A stretch of DNA of 64,000 bases, taken from NCBI RefSeq assembly GCF_000243715.2, contig NZ_AHMO02000008.1:607001-671000 (forward strand), in the 5' to 3' direction. Origin of the DNA: Leptospira broomii serovar Hurstbridge str. 5399 (GTDB taxonomy: Bacteria; Spirochaetota; Leptospiria; Leptospirales; Leptospiraceae). Position 1 is the first letter of the stretch, and the number at the start of each line of letters is the position of its first letter. The notes under the pieces were generated by a model. That model ran no database searches, was not told the DNA's origin, and saw only the letters and a list, made by a program, of their open reading frames with translations. Both the position numbers and the translations under genes were made by a program. Below, one piece after another: positions 39,745 through 49,801 of this stretch.

Positions 39745-40989
39745 TTAAAATAGCTCCCAATTCAATCGTAAAACCAAAACGTAGTTCGATCCTAGATTAA
39801 GGGTGAATAAGACATATTGTCGTTTAGTATCTATATCATGAATAGGTTCCGTAAACCCCCATAATCGATTGGAATGAAACGATTCCGCTTTATGATGAAT
39901 AAAGAAAGGCTTCCATGCGTAATTATTTCCGATTTCGGTCAAAAGCTTAATCCAAGGATCTTCAAACGAGTCTCGCTGAAACGTAGGCGTAACTTGATAT
40001 CCTTGTAAGTCGCAAACAAGCACGGAACTAACTTCCTTAGGGAGGGAAGATAAATGTTCCTCCAGACCGTTCGTTAAGCCGTCTAGACTTCCATTTTCCA
40101 TGTTCTTAAAGATTTCCAAAAATTCGTCGGAGAATAATTTTTGCTTCTTCAAGTTCTCGACAATCTCTAAGAATCTAAGTCCCGAAAACTTCTCCAGAGA
40201 GTTCTTTAGAGTTTTATTAAATCTCTTCTTATCTTGGAAATCCAGAGCGGGTTTGGAAAAATAGAACCCCTGTAATAAATTCGCTTCCATAGAAAGAGCC
40301 AGATACAATTCTTCTTCCGTCTCCACTCCCTCGAATAAAAGCTGAGATCCTAGGCGCTGCGACATCTCTGAAATGGCCGCCAGTACGTTCTTGAAAGACC
40401 GCCGGTTCAGACTTTCTCTCATGATCTTAATATCCACTTTCATGATATCCGGGTGGATATAACCGATGCGTTCCAGATTGGAAAAACCGACGCCTAAATC
40501 GTCGACGGCGATCTTGATGCCTCTTTCACGAAAGACACTTACGATGTATAAAAGCTTTTCGATATTTCCTTCGAATTTGTCCTCTGTGATTTCAAGAACC
40601 ATATCCGTCGGATTAATATCATATTTGTCGATCAAATGTAAAATATGAAGTCGTTTGATATCCAACACTTCCCCGCTATATACCATAGAAAGGAAGTTCG
40701 GCATCATATTTAAGAACATCTTCGTTTTAAGACCGGTGTCTTTTAGATGTTTTATTGCCTTTTCTCTGATAATCCGATCGATATGAACCAGTCTGACGGC
40801 ATCCGTATCGGGATTGTGAAAGTGATATCCGAGCGAATGATACTCTTGAGTTTCGGGAGAAAGCACTCTGCCGAGAACTTCGTAACCTACGATATTACGG
40901 TTTCCGACATCCAGAATGGGTTGGTAATGAGGAGAATAATAACCTTCCCCTAATGAGAGAATTTGATGGGACTCGTATTCTGCAAGCAT
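39745..40989 (-). CDS. EAL-domain (c-di-GMP phosphodiesterase) protein with C-terminal sensor
   Basis: A 414-residue cytosolic protein. The EAL domain (~15-255) keeps most catalytic residues (LNMMP Asn, EITED Glu, VDDLGVGFS Asp pair, MKVDIKIM Lys, FEGVET Glu, LQGFYFSKP Gln), but the signature motif reads EVL. The C-terminal ~150 residues are a YkuI-like EAL-associated domain. It likely degrades cyclic di-GMP under control of that domain. It stands alone upstream of the SUF operon. Confidence 0.9.
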   Translation of the reverse strand: MLAEYESHQILSLGEGYYSPHYQPILDVGNRNIVGYEVLGRVLSPETQEYHSLGYHFHNPDTDAVRLVHIDRIIREKAIKHLKDTGLKTKMFLNMMPNFLSMVYSGEVLDIKRLHILHLIDKYDINPTDMVLEITEDKFEGNIEKLLYIVSVFRERGIKIAVDDLGVGFSNLERIGYIHPDIMKVDIKIMRESLNRRSFKNVLAAISEMSQRLGSQLLFEGVETEEELYLALSMEANLLQGFYFSKPALDFQDKKRFNKTLKNSLEKFSGLRFLEIVENLKKQKLFSDEFLEIFKNMENGSLDGLTNGLEEHLSSLPKEVSSVLVCDLQGYQVTPTFQRDSFEDPWIKLLTEIGNNYAWKPFFIHHKAESFHSNRLWGFTEPIHDIDTKRQYVLFTLNLGSNYVLVLRLNWELF

Positions 40990-41236
40990 GGGGAATTCCA
41001 GCGCTAGTAGAAACCCATAGAAGCGAGTCTACAAGCATATTTCCTTTTCGAGAGAGTCGAGAAAAGGGCGAAAGGAAGGAAAATTTCCCCGGTTTTTTCG
41101 TTGTATGGATTCGTGAGAGTAGAATCGTTTCTTTTCAGTGCGTCTAAAATCAGTAATGAACTAATCCATCTGGTGTAGAATGTGGCGTTTGTTTATCAAA
41201 AGCTAAACTAACAAGGAAAAGTCGAAAAAACCTTAC

Positions 41237-42217
41237 ATGAAAGAACCTGTCGGATCTCTTCTTCATCCTTCCACCCTCGAACCGTTATTTGGGACGTTTT
41301 CGGGCTCCATTCTAATCGATAACTCTAGAGAATATAAAGCCGGACTTCTTTCCAGGCTGAGATCAGTCGATTCGGTTTTGGTCGATATTTTAAGTGAAAC
41401 CGTCTTCTTGGAACTTCGCATTTATAAAACCGTTTTTCGTTCGGGCGCCAGCCTATTTCTTTGGAATCGAAAAAAAGGATCCGTTCGAGAAATCCAAATT
41501 CAAGGTATAGGGAGTAACTCGTTCTTAAAGCAAGGAACGTTTAGAGACGGTTACTGGAGTTTTACTAGAGATAATCATAGATTTAACTTTCGTTTAGACG
41601 ATACGATCCGCCAAGGTTATACGCATTCCGCCGTCTGGGAAAAAGATTTAAATTTCCAGTTGGATGCTCTGGTTCAAACTGGAGACAAATCCAAATCCCT
41701 ACCTTTTTCGAGCATAGAGCCGTCCGGTAAGGATTGGTTTTTTACGACTCATTCCCCGGACCTTGCCGTTCAAGGTCAATTAGCCTGGAACGATTTATCG
41801 GTATCCATGGATGATCAAACTCTTGCTTACTCGGTATCAAAAGGTTATTCGGGATTCGCATTCCCGCTGGAAAGTCGGATTTACGCGGGAATCGGCGGGA
41901 AAAAAAGAATTCACTTTCATATTTCTCAGGACGGCGCCGCTTATCTTTGGCGAGACGGAATCCTGGAGTCTCTCGGGCAAATTCATTTAGCAGCCATCGG
42001 TAAGAAGAAAATTATCACCGGTGCAGATTCATCGTTTAAGATCGAGCTAGAACCTGCGGTGGAAGCCAGTTTCGATCGGCCTACAACCTGGGGAAACGGT
42101 AAATTTCGGAAAACGATATTCACTGCCGATGGTTGGATAAAAACGAAGAACAAAAAAGAAAACGTAAAAGACGGTATCGGCATTTGGGAAGAAATCATAC
42201 CGAAATCCTCCGATTGA
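41237..42217 (+). CDS. Hypothetical protein, beta-rich (326 aa)
   Basis: I do not recognise this protein. It has no signal peptide or membrane helix. Tryptophan and aromatic-rich strands (GYWSFTRDNHRFNFRLDD, DWFFTTHSPDLAVQGQLAW, SGFAFPLESRIY) alternate, suggesting a beta-sandwich or lipocalin-like fold similar to AttH/CrtC-type proteins. It is preceded by a 240-base gap downstream of the divergent EAL gene and converges on purQ. Confidence 0.68.
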   Translation: MKEPVGSLLHPSTLEPLFGTFSGSILIDNSREYKAGLLSRLRSVDSVLVDILSETVFLELRIYKTVFRSGASLFLWNRKKGSVREIQIQGIGSNSFLKQGTFRDGYWSFTRDNHRFNFRLDDTIRQGYTHSAVWEKDLNFQLDALVQTGDKSKSLPFSSIEPSGKDWFFTTHSPDLAVQGQLAWNDLSVSMDDQTLAYSVSKGYSGFAFPLESRIYAGIGGKKRIHFHISQDGAAYLWRDGILESLGQIHLAAIGKKKIITGADSSFKIELEPAVEASFDRPTTWGNGKFRKTIFTADGWIKTKNKKENVKDGIGIWEEIIPKSSD

Positions 42218-42271
42218 TCGAATCATTCCGCTAAGGCTAAGGCTGACGCCATCGCATACTCGGATGACGAT

Positions 42272-42931
42272 TTATGAATTCAAAATTAAATCTAGAACGA
42301 CTTTGCCGTCCATTTCTCCCGTTACCTCGTTCATTGCCCGTTCGGGGTGTGGCATCATACCGGCGATTTTAAAGTCGGCCGAACAAATTCCCGCGATATC
42401 GTCTAAACTGCCGTTCGGATTTTCGCCGGCATACAGGAAAAGAATCCGGCCCTCTTCCTTCAATTGTTTACGTACTTCTTCCGAGGCAAAATAACAACCG
42501 TCACCGTGAGCGATCGGAACTCTCAGTACCTGATTTTCCGGAAGTTTACCGGTGATCTTATTCGCGCTGGAAGCCTTTTTTAGACCGACGGTCTTGCAAA
42601 CGTATTTTAGATTTCGATTGCGGATCAAAGCTCCCGGCAAATAGCCCGCTTCGGCTAAAATTTGAAACCCATTACAAATTCCGAATAGTTTTCCTCCACG
42701 CGAAATATGCTCTTTAACGGATTGCATAACCGGAGAAAAAGGCGCCATCGCACCGGAGCGAAGATAATCGCCGTAGGAAAATCCGCCGGGGAGAATTACG
42801 ATTTCGTATTTCTCCGAAAACTGATCCTTGTGCCAAATTTTATCTACCTTTGCCGAATAGAAAGTTTTAAGCACTGTAACGATATCATTATCGCAGTTCG
42901 ATCCCGGGAACGTTACGACCGCAGCTTTCAT
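42272..42931 (-). CDS. purQ: FGAM synthetase glutaminase subunit PurQ
   Basis: A 219-residue class I glutamine amidotransferase of purine synthesis. The catalytic Cys is in [13 protein letters not shown], the His-Glu pair in MMPHPERA, and the N-terminus reads [10 protein letters not shown] and [15 protein letters not shown]. The ATG at 42931 overlaps the purS stop as ATGA. It hydrolyses glutamine to feed ammonia to PurL, which is not in the window. Confidence 0.95.
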   Translation of the reverse strand: MKAAVVTFPGSNCDNDIVTVLKTFYSAKVDKIWHKDQFSEKYEIVILPGGFSYGDYLRSGAMAPFSPVMQSVKEHISRGGKLFGICNGFQILAEAGYLPGALIRNRNLKYVCKTVGLKKASSANKITGKLPENQVLRVPIAHGDGCYFASEEVRKQLKEEGRILFLYAGENPNGSLDDIAGICSADFKIAGMMPHPERAMNEVTGEMDGKVVLDLILNS

Positions 42932-43176
42932 GCAGGAATAATCTCGGAGCGGTAGGTTTCGATGACGTGATTGACCAACAATTTCTCGCAAAGTCTCTCT
43001 ACCGTTTTCTTGGCCGTTTCAATATCGGGAGAATCGAGTTTGACTTCGATGTACTTCCCTACACGAACGTCTTGTACCGATTTTTCTCCCAGTTCCGTAA
43101 GAGTCGTTTTTACTGTACTACCTTGCGGGTCCAGAACGGATTCTTTTAAAGTTACGTTAATTCTTGCGATAAACAT
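42928..43176 (-). CDS. purS: FGAM synthetase subunit PurS
   Basis: An 82-residue protein with the PurS pattern [31 protein letters not shown] and [12 protein letters not shown]. It links PurQ to the synthetase subunit in the small-PurL type complex. It overlaps both purC (25 bases) and purQ (4 bases). Confidence 0.94.
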   Translation of the reverse strand: MFIARINVTLKESVLDPQGSTVKTTLTELGEKSVQDVRVGKYIEVKLDSPDIETAKKTVERLCEKLLVNHVIETYRSEIIPA

Positions 43177-44024
43177 TGCAGTAACCGGTCCTGTAATTCC
43201 TTATAAGCTGCGGTAAGTTCTAAAATCAAACTTCCGGGCAAATCTGGCGGAGGAGGCTGTTTGTTCCAGCCGGACTTTTCCAAATAATTTCGAAGGATCT
43301 GCTTGTCCATACTTGGAGGCGTAGTCCCTGTCTTATAGGTTTCTACCGACCAATACCGCGACGAATCGGGAGTCAGAATTTCATCGATCAGAATGACTTG
43401 GCCGTCCAGAATCCCGAATTCAAATTTAGTGTCGCAGAGCAGAATCCCCGCCTTACCAACCAGTTCAGCGGCACGGCTGTAGATGGAAATCGATTTTTCC
43501 TTAAGAATATTGAAGAGCTCCGTTCCTATCTCGTCTTCCATTCTTTTTTCGGAAATGTTTTCGTCGTGTCCTCTGTCATTTTTAATAGCGGGAGTAAAGG
43601 CAGGTTCGGAAAGTTTCTCCGATTCCGATAAACCGGAAGGTAGCTCCTTGAAGGCGAGAGTTCCGTCCTGCTTATATTCCTTCCATCCGGAGCCGGAAAG
43701 ATAGCCTCGAACTACGCATTCGAAATCGATTCGCTTACATTTCTTCACGAGAACCGAGCGACCGTCCAATTCCTCCGGAAAGTCCCGAAATGGAGCGGGG
43801 AATCGAGAAACGTCCGTCGTGATGATATGATTCGGAACATCCTTAAAAAAACGAAACCATTCAGCGGAAATTCTATTTAAAACTTTTCCCTTGTCCGGAA
43901 CCGTCTGCCGAAATACCACATCGAAGGCGGAGACCCTATCGGTGGAAAGTAATATGAGTTCGCTTCCCAGATCGAATACGTCTCTCACCTTGCCCGTATA
44001 GCTGGGCTTTGGAAGTACCGTCAT
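43152..44024 (-). CDS. purC: SAICAR synthetase
   Basis: A 290-residue enzyme condensing CAIR with aspartate in purine synthesis. It shows [40 protein letters not shown], and [11 protein letters not shown] with the [11 protein letters not shown] motif. The protein is longer than the short bacterial form, as in eukaryote-like PurC. It overlaps the upstream phosphatase gene by four bases. Confidence 0.95.
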   Translation of the reverse strand: MTVLPKPSYTGKVRDVFDLGSELILLSTDRVSAFDVVFRQTVPDKGKVLNRISAEWFRFFKDVPNHIITTDVSRFPAPFRDFPEELDGRSVLVKKCKRIDFECVVRGYLSGSGWKEYKQDGTLAFKELPSGLSESEKLSEPAFTPAIKNDRGHDENISEKRMEDEIGTELFNILKEKSISIYSRAAELVGKAGILLCDTKFEFGILDGQVILIDEILTPDSSRYWSVETYKTGTTPPSMDKQILRNYLEKSGWNKQPPPPDLPGSLILELTAAYKELQDRLLQCLSQELT

Positions 44025-45172
44025 CCTTGTAGTACCATCAGCGCGATGTCGTCGTCGTGAGTGAAATTATTTGAATGAGCGAGAATCTTGTCCAAACAAA
44101 GAGTTAGAATATCTTGACCGGACTCTACCGCTTCTTGAAAAATCTTTCTCAGATTCTCTTCTCCTAGAATATTATAATCTTTATCGGTAATTTCAGTCGC
44201 GCCGTCAGTATATAAGAGAAGCGAAAAACCCGGCTCAATCGTGATCTCTCTAAATTCATCGTCCGTACCAAGATCGATCGGAATGATCAAAGGCCCCATG
44301 CCGGGCAATTCCTCCACCTGACCTTTCTTATAAAGTAATGGAGGAGGATGTCCCCCATTCGCATATTCGAATACCCGATCCTTATTTAGAATTCCATAAA
44401 AGAACGTAACGGAAAAATCTTCGGGCAAAATCTTTTCCAATTGCGCCCGTAAGTTCGCGACCTTATCTTCGAGGCTAGGTATTTTTCCCAAATTGGAAAC
44501 CTGCATCTTTACCATTGCGGATAGCAATGCTGCGGAAGGTCCGTGTCCGGAACAATCCGCGATGAAGAGGTGAAGCTTTTCGTCTTCGACCCATGCATCT
44601 ATAAAATCTCCTCCGATTTGCATCAAAGGATGAAAGATGGAATTAACTCGAATTCCGTTCCATACCAACGACTTTTCGGGAACAAGTTCCTGCTGAACCC
44701 GCCGAGCCATTACGAGTTCCTTTTCATACTTCTTCTTTTGCTGCATTAGCTCGTCTTGAAGATTCTTGATTCGAATGAATGCCCGAATTTTCGCCACGAG
44801 TTCCTTGGGCTGAAACGGTTTGTGGAGAAAATCGTCCCCCCCATGAGTGATGGCTTCGTCAAAGCCTAATTCGCGATTATAAGCGGTGATGAATAGGATA
44901 GGTAGAAGTTTAAAGCGATCAATTTCCCGTAATTCTTTGCAAAAGGAAAATCCGTCTTGCCCGGGCATGCTCACGTCTAGAAGTAAAATATCCACATGGT
45001 TCGTTGCTAAAATCGCCCGAGCTTCCTCGGTATTAATTGCGGTGAATACTTGAAATCCAAGAGGCTTCAGGGTATGAACGAGAAGTTTCAAATTAATGTC
45101 CGAGTCATCGACCGCAAGAACGGCGTACTCGGAATATTTCAGCACGCTTTCTGTATTTGTTGCCGTTGACAT
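44021..45172 (-). CDS. Response regulator with PP2C-type (SpoIIE/RsbU) phosphatase
   Basis: A 383-residue signalling protein. The receiver domain (~15-130) has VDDSD, the phospho-acceptor Asp in [13 protein letters not shown], Thr in FITAYN and Lys in LHKPFQP. A coiled linker leads to the SpoIIE-like phosphatase (~190-380) with [33 protein letters not shown] [18 protein letters not shown] and HDDDIALMV. The Asp residues for two metals are present. Such proteins usually dephosphorylate an anti-sigma factor antagonist. Here it is coupled to purine genes, which is unexplained. Confidence 0.93.
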   Translation of the reverse strand: MSTATNTESVLKYSEYAVLAVDDSDINLKLLVHTLKPLGFQVFTAINTEEARAILATNHVDILLLDVSMPGQDGFSFCKELREIDRFKLLPILFITAYNRELGFDEAITHGGDDFLHKPFQPKELVAKIRAFIRIKNLQDELMQQKKKYEKELVMARRVQQELVPEKSLVWNGIRVNSIFHPLMQIGGDFIDAWVEDEKLHLFIADCSGHGPSAALLSAMVKMQVSNLGKIPSLEDKVANLRAQLEKILPEDFSVTFFYGILNKDRVFEYANGGHPPPLLYKKGQVEELPGMGPLIIPIDLGTDDEFREITIEPGFSLLLYTDGATEITDKDYNILGEENLRKIFQEAVESGQDILTLCLDKILAHSNNFTHDDDIALMVLQG

Positions 45173-45259
45173 AGTTTAGAAATCGCTCATTCTTAAAATT
45201 GGAAATTAACCGGCCATTTAAATTCGATTCTATTCTAAAGATAGCGCCCGATCCTACCT

Positions 45260-45952
45260 TTATTCCTCGTCGAGAGGGAGCTCCTCTCTGATTGCAAAAG
45301 ATTTATCCAGTCTATAAACAAGTCGATACAATACGAGAAAAAGAAGGTGATATCCGAGCACTCCCGCCCAAAATGCCGCCCTCATATCCGGATCCATTCC
45401 CCCTTTGCCGAGCACGGATTCCGGATGATTACCTGGATTTTCTACCCAACGAATAGCGCCCCAGGTCATAATTGCGTTCGCAGTACAGATTAAACTCAAG
45501 AAAGAGGAAAAAACGTACTTTTTAGAAGAATCCAAAACGAGTCCTCTCAAGAGGAAATATGCAACTAGGCTTAAAACTAGAACAAAGAAGGATTGTAACC
45601 GAGCATCCGTAAAATCCCAAGGAGTTCCCCAAGCGCTATAGGCCCAAATCGGTCCCGAAAAAAGAACCCCTACAGCGAACAATAAGGAGATCTTATTAGC
45701 CGAAACCGAAAGGGTATCCCAGATTTGCTCTTTTTTCCATAAATAGACGACCGCACAAAAAGAGGAAATGACGGGTCCATAGAGTGCAACCCAAGCGACA
45801 GGGACATGAAAATAAAAAATCCGATGGGAAACTCCCTGATCCAAAATCACCGCAGGATAATAAAGACCCAAAATTACCGAAAAAGGAAAGAATGCAAAAA
45901 ATACGAGGCCAAGAATCCAATCCCAGATCGCATTTGAGAGACGAACAGTCAT
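45260..45952 (-). CDS. ccmC: Cytochrome c maturation membrane protein CcmC-like
   Basis: A 230-residue, six-helix protein. The haem-handling tryptophan motif [12 protein letters not shown] lies in a periplasmic loop, and conserved His residues occur in [11 protein letters not shown] and ENPGNHPES. In CcmC these hold haem for delivery to CcmE. It is the last of three ccm genes, 44 bases after ccmB. The related CcsA fold is possible, but the ccmAB context decides for CcmC. Confidence 0.9.
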   Translation of the reverse strand: MTVRLSNAIWDWILGLVFFAFFPFSVILGLYYPAVILDQGVSHRIFYFHVPVAWVALYGPVISSFCAVVYLWKKEQIWDTLSVSANKISLLFAVGVLFSGPIWAYSAWGTPWDFTDARLQSFFVLVLSLVAYFLLRGLVLDSSKKYVFSSFLSLICTANAIMTWGAIRWVENPGNHPESVLGKGGMDPDMRAAFWAGVLGYHLLFLVLYRLVYRLDKSFAIREELPLDEE

Positions 45953-45996
45953 ACACTATGAAGCATGTTTCGGTCGTTTTGTAGGATCAAGTAGAA

Positions 45997-46668
45997 TTAC
46001 TCGTCGTCCGAAGTCATTTCGACAAGTAACGCACCCATGGACGCGTAAAATACTGAAAAAGCCAAAAGCAATCCAAGCGACCCTATCAGTGTCGAAAGCG
46101 GTTGACTGGCAAGTTTTCGTTCCGCTTCCATGCCGTACAAAAAAATCGGAATCGAAAACGGCACGAGCAATAAGGGCAATAGAATTTCTTTCAATCGTGA
46201 GGAAAGACTAATATGAGAGAGCCCGACTCCTAAGAACGAGAGAGAGAGAATTCCCGGCAAAAAAAATATCAATTGGTTTCCGAATTCGGCAAGATCCAAA
46301 GGAAATGCGGAAAAGAAAAGTGCGAACAATCCAAGGAGGTAAATTCCCGTACTAGAAAGCGCGATAAAAACCAAAAACGATTTGGAAAGAAAAAGGATCC
46401 ATGGAGATAGAAACAATCTGCTGGCGGTTCCTCCCCCCCCTTCTCTTTCCTCCCAAGTAAACTGTCCTACGAGTACGAATGATGCGACGAATAGCACTGC
46501 CCACTTTAAACCGATTAAAGTGATCCGATCCATTTTCCCGTTTCGCTCCAATGCAAAATGAAATAGGAAAACGATGGCGGAAACCAGCACGACTAAGGAA
46601 AGAAGTCCGTTACTCGCTCTCCCCATAAGGCGGAGTTCCTTCTTTGCCAAAGAAAAGAAAACTTTCAT
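45997..46668 (-). CDS. ccmB: Haem exporter permease CcmB
   Basis: A 223-residue, six-helix permease of the CcmAB(CD) ABC complex. Features include LAKKELRLMGR at the start, FTWEEREGGGGTASRLFLSP and LLPLLLVPFSIPIFL, all typical. It overlaps ccmA by four bases and works with it during cytochrome c maturation. Confidence 0.91.
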   Translation of the reverse strand: MKVFFSLAKKELRLMGRASNGLLSLVVLVSAIVFLFHFALERNGKMDRITLIGLKWAVLFVASFVLVGQFTWEEREGGGGTASRLFLSPWILFLSKSFLVFIALSSTGIYLLGLFALFFSAFPLDLAEFGNQLIFFLPGILSLSFLGVGLSHISLSSRLKEILLPLLLVPFSIPIFLYGMEAERKLASQPLSTLIGSLGLLLAFSVFYASMGALLVEMTSDDE

Positions 46669-47297
46669 TTATTAGGCTCCCCTAATTCGAGAATTCTCGT
46701 GGGAACTCGTAAAATAAACGACGGATCGTGAGTCACTAGTAGCATGGCCGATTCTTTGCAAACGGATTCTAAAAGCGTTTTTGCGGCTATCGCACCCTCT
46801 CCGTCCAAAGCGGTAAGAGGTTCGTCTAACAAATATAAGTCGGAAATCGGAGCCAATGTTCGAATAACGGCAGCTTTCTGCTTCATTCCGCGCGAATAAG
46901 AAGAAATGGGATCTTTTCTCCGATTCCACAAGCGAAACTCCTTCAACCAAGTTTCTATCTCGGATGAATCCCGAAACGTTCCGGAGATTCCTCTAAAATA
47001 TTCCAAATTTTCTTCCAAACTAAGCGTAGTATATAAACCCAATTCATGGCCTAGATAGGAAATCTTCGGATGAACTTGCGATTGAAATCGGAAATTCGAA
47101 CCGAATTTTCCGTAATGAAGAACCGAGCGTAAAAGCGTCGTTTTTCCGGCTCCGTTTCTTCCTCTTACAAGAAGAGCTTCTCCCGGAAAAACCGAGAAGG
47201 ATACGTTCTTCAAAATGGACTTTCGTCCGATACTATAGGAGAATCCCGAACATTCCAGGACGGGAGAGATTGTTTGTGTGCCAGCCAATGGGGACAA
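46665..47297 (-). CDS. ccmA: Haem exporter ATPase CcmA
   Basis: A 210-residue ABC ATPase. Walker [13 protein letters not shown], the signature [12 protein letters not shown], Walker [16 protein letters not shown] and the switch His in LLVTHDPS are present. The frame offers only TTG codons (47297 and shortly after) as starts, and this end overlaps the start of the divergent TPR gene by about 22 bases, so the exact start is uncertain. Confidence 0.9.
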   Translation of the reverse strand: MSPLAGTQTISPVLECSGFSYSIGRKSILKNVSFSVFPGEALLVRGRNGAGKTTLLRSVLHYGKFGSNFRFQSQVHPKISYLGHELGLYTTLSLEENLEYFRGISGTFRDSSEIETWLKEFRLWNRRKDPISSYSRGMKQKAAVIRTLAPISDLYLLDEPLTALDGEGAIAAKTLLESVCKESAMLLVTHDPSFILRVPTRILELGEPNK

Positions 47298-48331
47298 TTT
47301 GGGTCAGAAAAGCGATTTTACAAGGCATAAATTTCTCCTTACTTGGAGCAATCTTCCTGTCATTTCTCCTTCCTCAGTCGGATCTTTGGGGACAATTTAA
47401 AATCGGGGGAAAAGAATATTCAGGAATTCTTTGGGGAGAAAACGACTTATTAGATCCGGAATTCTACCAAGACGGTAGTTTGCTGCGCACGGATCAGGAC
47501 TTTATTTTAGCCGCAGGACGAAATTGGAAAGGAGATCCTCCTTCCTCTAAGGGAACTTTCGAATTCGAAGGAAAGCAGATCCAAAATTGCGGCTTCTTTA
47601 ACAACGAAGCGGTTCAACTCTTACAAACTGCGGATTCCCAAAAACGCAGTGCCGCAATCAAAATGTTGGAAGCGGGAGTACGCTTCGATCCTTCTTTTTT
47701 CGCCTTTCGATACAACCTAGGAAGAGCGTATCATATAGATAAGAACTATCAAAAAGCGGTTCTGCAATTCGAATATGCGGCCGCGGAAGTCCCTCAATAT
47801 TATAGAACTTACGTTCACCTGGGAGTGCTTTCCGAACTTCTGAACGAGCCCATCCAAGCGGTCCTATTCTACAAAAAAGCGGTAGAACGAAATCAATTTC
47901 AAACCGAAGCCTTGATACTGTTAGCCGAGCATTATATTAAGACGGATCTGAAAAATAGGGCAAAGATCTATATTCAAAAAGCTCTAACGATCGATCAAAA
48001 TAGCCCCGACGCGAAATTAGGATTGGCCCGATTGGAGCTCATGGGTGGCCGGGACTACTACGCTTATAAAATCTTTCGAAACACCGATCTTCACGACGAC
48101 CAAGGCAATAAACGATCCTATAATAAGAAGTTTCATTTTTACTTTGCGGAAACTGCGAGTCGTATCGGCGATTATGTCACGGCTGCAAAGGAATACGAAG
48201 AATTGCTTAAGTATCCTAACGATCCTTTCTTTACCGAATTCTCTTCAAAAATCATCGAGAGACGCAGGGACCTGGCTAAGCGATTTGCGGAAATAAAAGC
48301 CTTGGACGAAGAAGCGGAAAAGGAACAATAA
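47276..48331 (+). CDS. Exported TPR protein
   Basis: About 351 residues. A signal-like helix (about 17-38) is followed by TPR units, for example [60 protein letters not shown] and [13 protein letters not shown]. The GTG at 47276 lies nine bases after GGGAG and is preferred; an ATG at 47288 is possible. The start region overlaps the start of ccmA on the other strand. Confidence 0.78.
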   Translation: MCQPMGTIWVRKAILQGINFSLLGAIFLSFLLPQSDLWGQFKIGGKEYSGILWGENDLLDPEFYQDGSLLRTDQDFILAAGRNWKGDPPSSKGTFEFEGKQIQNCGFFNNEAVQLLQTADSQKRSAAIKMLEAGVRFDPSFFAFRYNLGRAYHIDKNYQKAVLQFEYAAAEVPQYYRTYVHLGVLSELLNEPIQAVLFYKKAVERNQFQTEALILLAEHYIKTDLKNRAKIYIQKALTIDQNSPDAKLGLARLELMGGRDYYAYKIFRNTDLHDDQGNKRSYNKKFHFYFAETASRIGDYVTAAKEYEELLKYPNDPFFTEFSSKIIERRRDLAKRFAEIKALDEEAEKEQ

Positions 48332-48394
48332 GTCGGAATCGAAAAAGACTTGGCATTCGGGCTGAAATAGCGCATGCTTGAGTCGGAGGAACCG

Positions 48395-49018
48395 ATGAAA
48401 AACCAAACCAGGCTTTTCGCATTGGCGACTCTCTTATTTGTACTTCCACTGGTGGCCCAAGAAAAACAGAAGGTCAACCAGTCGGACGTATTTCAGGACG
48501 AAACCAGCGAATACACCAAATCTCTTCGCAAGATCATCGGCGGGTTAGAAGCCACGATCGGCGAACGATTAAAAGATTTGGAACGTAAGCATGAGATACT
48601 CGTGGTTCTGAAGCCGGAATATGAGAAGCGCCAAACCATCGTCACGGAGGACATTCCCTTTCAAGTGGAGGACGGATACGAGAGCAATTTGCTCAAGTAT
48701 ATCATGTTTCAATTTGAAGGCGGAAAGGTGAAAGACATCACCCTTGCCTCCGAAAGTAAACGGATCTATTACGAGGTCATGTTCGAGAATAAGAAGATCG
48801 TCTTCACTCCTGGCAACTTAAAGCAGAGTGAAGTGACTCATGAAGTTTTCGAAAAATCCGAGAAGACTCTTCTCACTGAAATGTCCCTCGAAAATCAAAT
48901 CCGTGCGTTACGACTACTTGAAACTAGTTTACGCTCTTCGATCTATCGCATAGACGTGCTACTTGCTCTCTATAAGGACAAGAAAGATAGAAAGAATCTG
49001 CGCGATATAGAGTTCTAA
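48395..49018 (+). CDS. Exported hypothetical protein (207 aa)
   Basis: Unrecognised. A clear signal peptide ends near LVAQEK. The mature part is charged and helical, with a central beta-rich section (MFQFEGGKVKDITLASESKRIYYEVMFENKK). The ATG at 48395 follows GGAGGAACCG. It may be co-transcribed with the TPR gene 63 bases upstream. It converges on the ABC ATPase gene with almost no gap. Confidence 0.7.
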   Translation: MKNQTRLFALATLLFVLPLVAQEKQKVNQSDVFQDETSEYTKSLRKIIGGLEATIGERLKDLERKHEILVVLKPEYEKRQTIVTEDIPFQVEDGYESNLLKYIMFQFEGGKVKDITLASESKRIYYEVMFENKKIVFTPGNLKQSEVTHEVFEKSEKTLLTEMSLENQIRALRLLETSLRSSIYRIDVLLALYKDKKDRKNLRDIEF

Positions 49019-49019
49019 A

Positions 49020-49787
49020 TTATTTTCGACCTTCTCCGGGGGAAGACGCAAACAAAAGCCGCGTTTCATTCTCCCGGGGATTGAGTGAAATCTCCCTAGC
49101 CGGTCCTTCTTCCACTAGCTTTCCTGCATCCATCACACCAATCCTAGTACAGAATTTAGACGCAGATTTTACGTTATGCGTCACCCAAAGTATCGTCGTC
49201 CCTTCCTCCTTTCGCAATTTGGACAAAGCGGAGAGGACTTCGGAATTCAAAATCGGATCCAATGCGGAAGTAGCTTCGTCCAAAAGGAGAATTTTCGGAC
49301 GACATAGAAGCGCTCTAAGAAGAGCAAATCTTTGCAATTCTCCTCCGGAAAAAGAAGAAGGCAGTCGATTCCGATCTTTTTCTTCGAGGCCGAGTACCGG
49401 TAACCACTTTTGTAACAGGGAAGGATACTCTTTCTCTTCTCGAAAAAGACGCAAAGGCTCCGATAAGCTAGCCTCCATCGTCCAAATAGGATTAAAGCTC
49501 GAGACAGGATCTTGAAAAACCGGTTGAATCGTCCTCGAAGGATGAGAGGACTTCTTTTTGCCGAAGAATCGAACAGTTCCGTCTAATAACCAAGAAGAAG
49601 GAAATGGAAGACCCAAAAGGACGCGAAGAAAAGTGGATTTACCGGAACCGGACCGACCCAATATAGCCAGAAATTCCCCAGCATCCACTCTTAAGAAGAT
49701 ATCGCTTAGAAATTTTTTTTCTGGCGAACGAAGGGAAACCCCTTTGACTTCCAACGCATAATTAGGAAACGAATCGGCGGCTTCCAT
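49020..49787 (-). CDS. ABC transporter ATPase, oligopeptide/nickel (DppF/NikE)-like, orphan
   Basis: A 255-residue ATPase: Walker A GRSGSGKSTFLR, Q-loop in PVFQDPVSSFNP (typical of the Opp/Dpp/Nik group), signature FSGGELQRFALLRAL, Walker B KILLLDEATSALDP and WVTHN. No permease or solute-binding gene lies next to it, so its partners are elsewhere or it is used by several permeases. Confidence 0.85.
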   Translation of the reverse strand: MEAADSFPNYALEVKGVSLRSPEKKFLSDIFLRVDAGEFLAILGRSGSGKSTFLRVLLGLPFPSSWLLDGTVRFFGKKKSSHPSRTIQPVFQDPVSSFNPIWTMEASLSEPLRLFREEKEYPSLLQKWLPVLGLEEKDRNRLPSSFSGGELQRFALLRALLCRPKILLLDEATSALDPILNSEVLSALSKLRKEEGTTILWVTHNVKSASKFCTRIGVMDAGKLVEEGPAREISLNPRENETRLLFASSPGEGRK

Positions 49788-49801
49788 TCAATACCGGTTT
49801 A

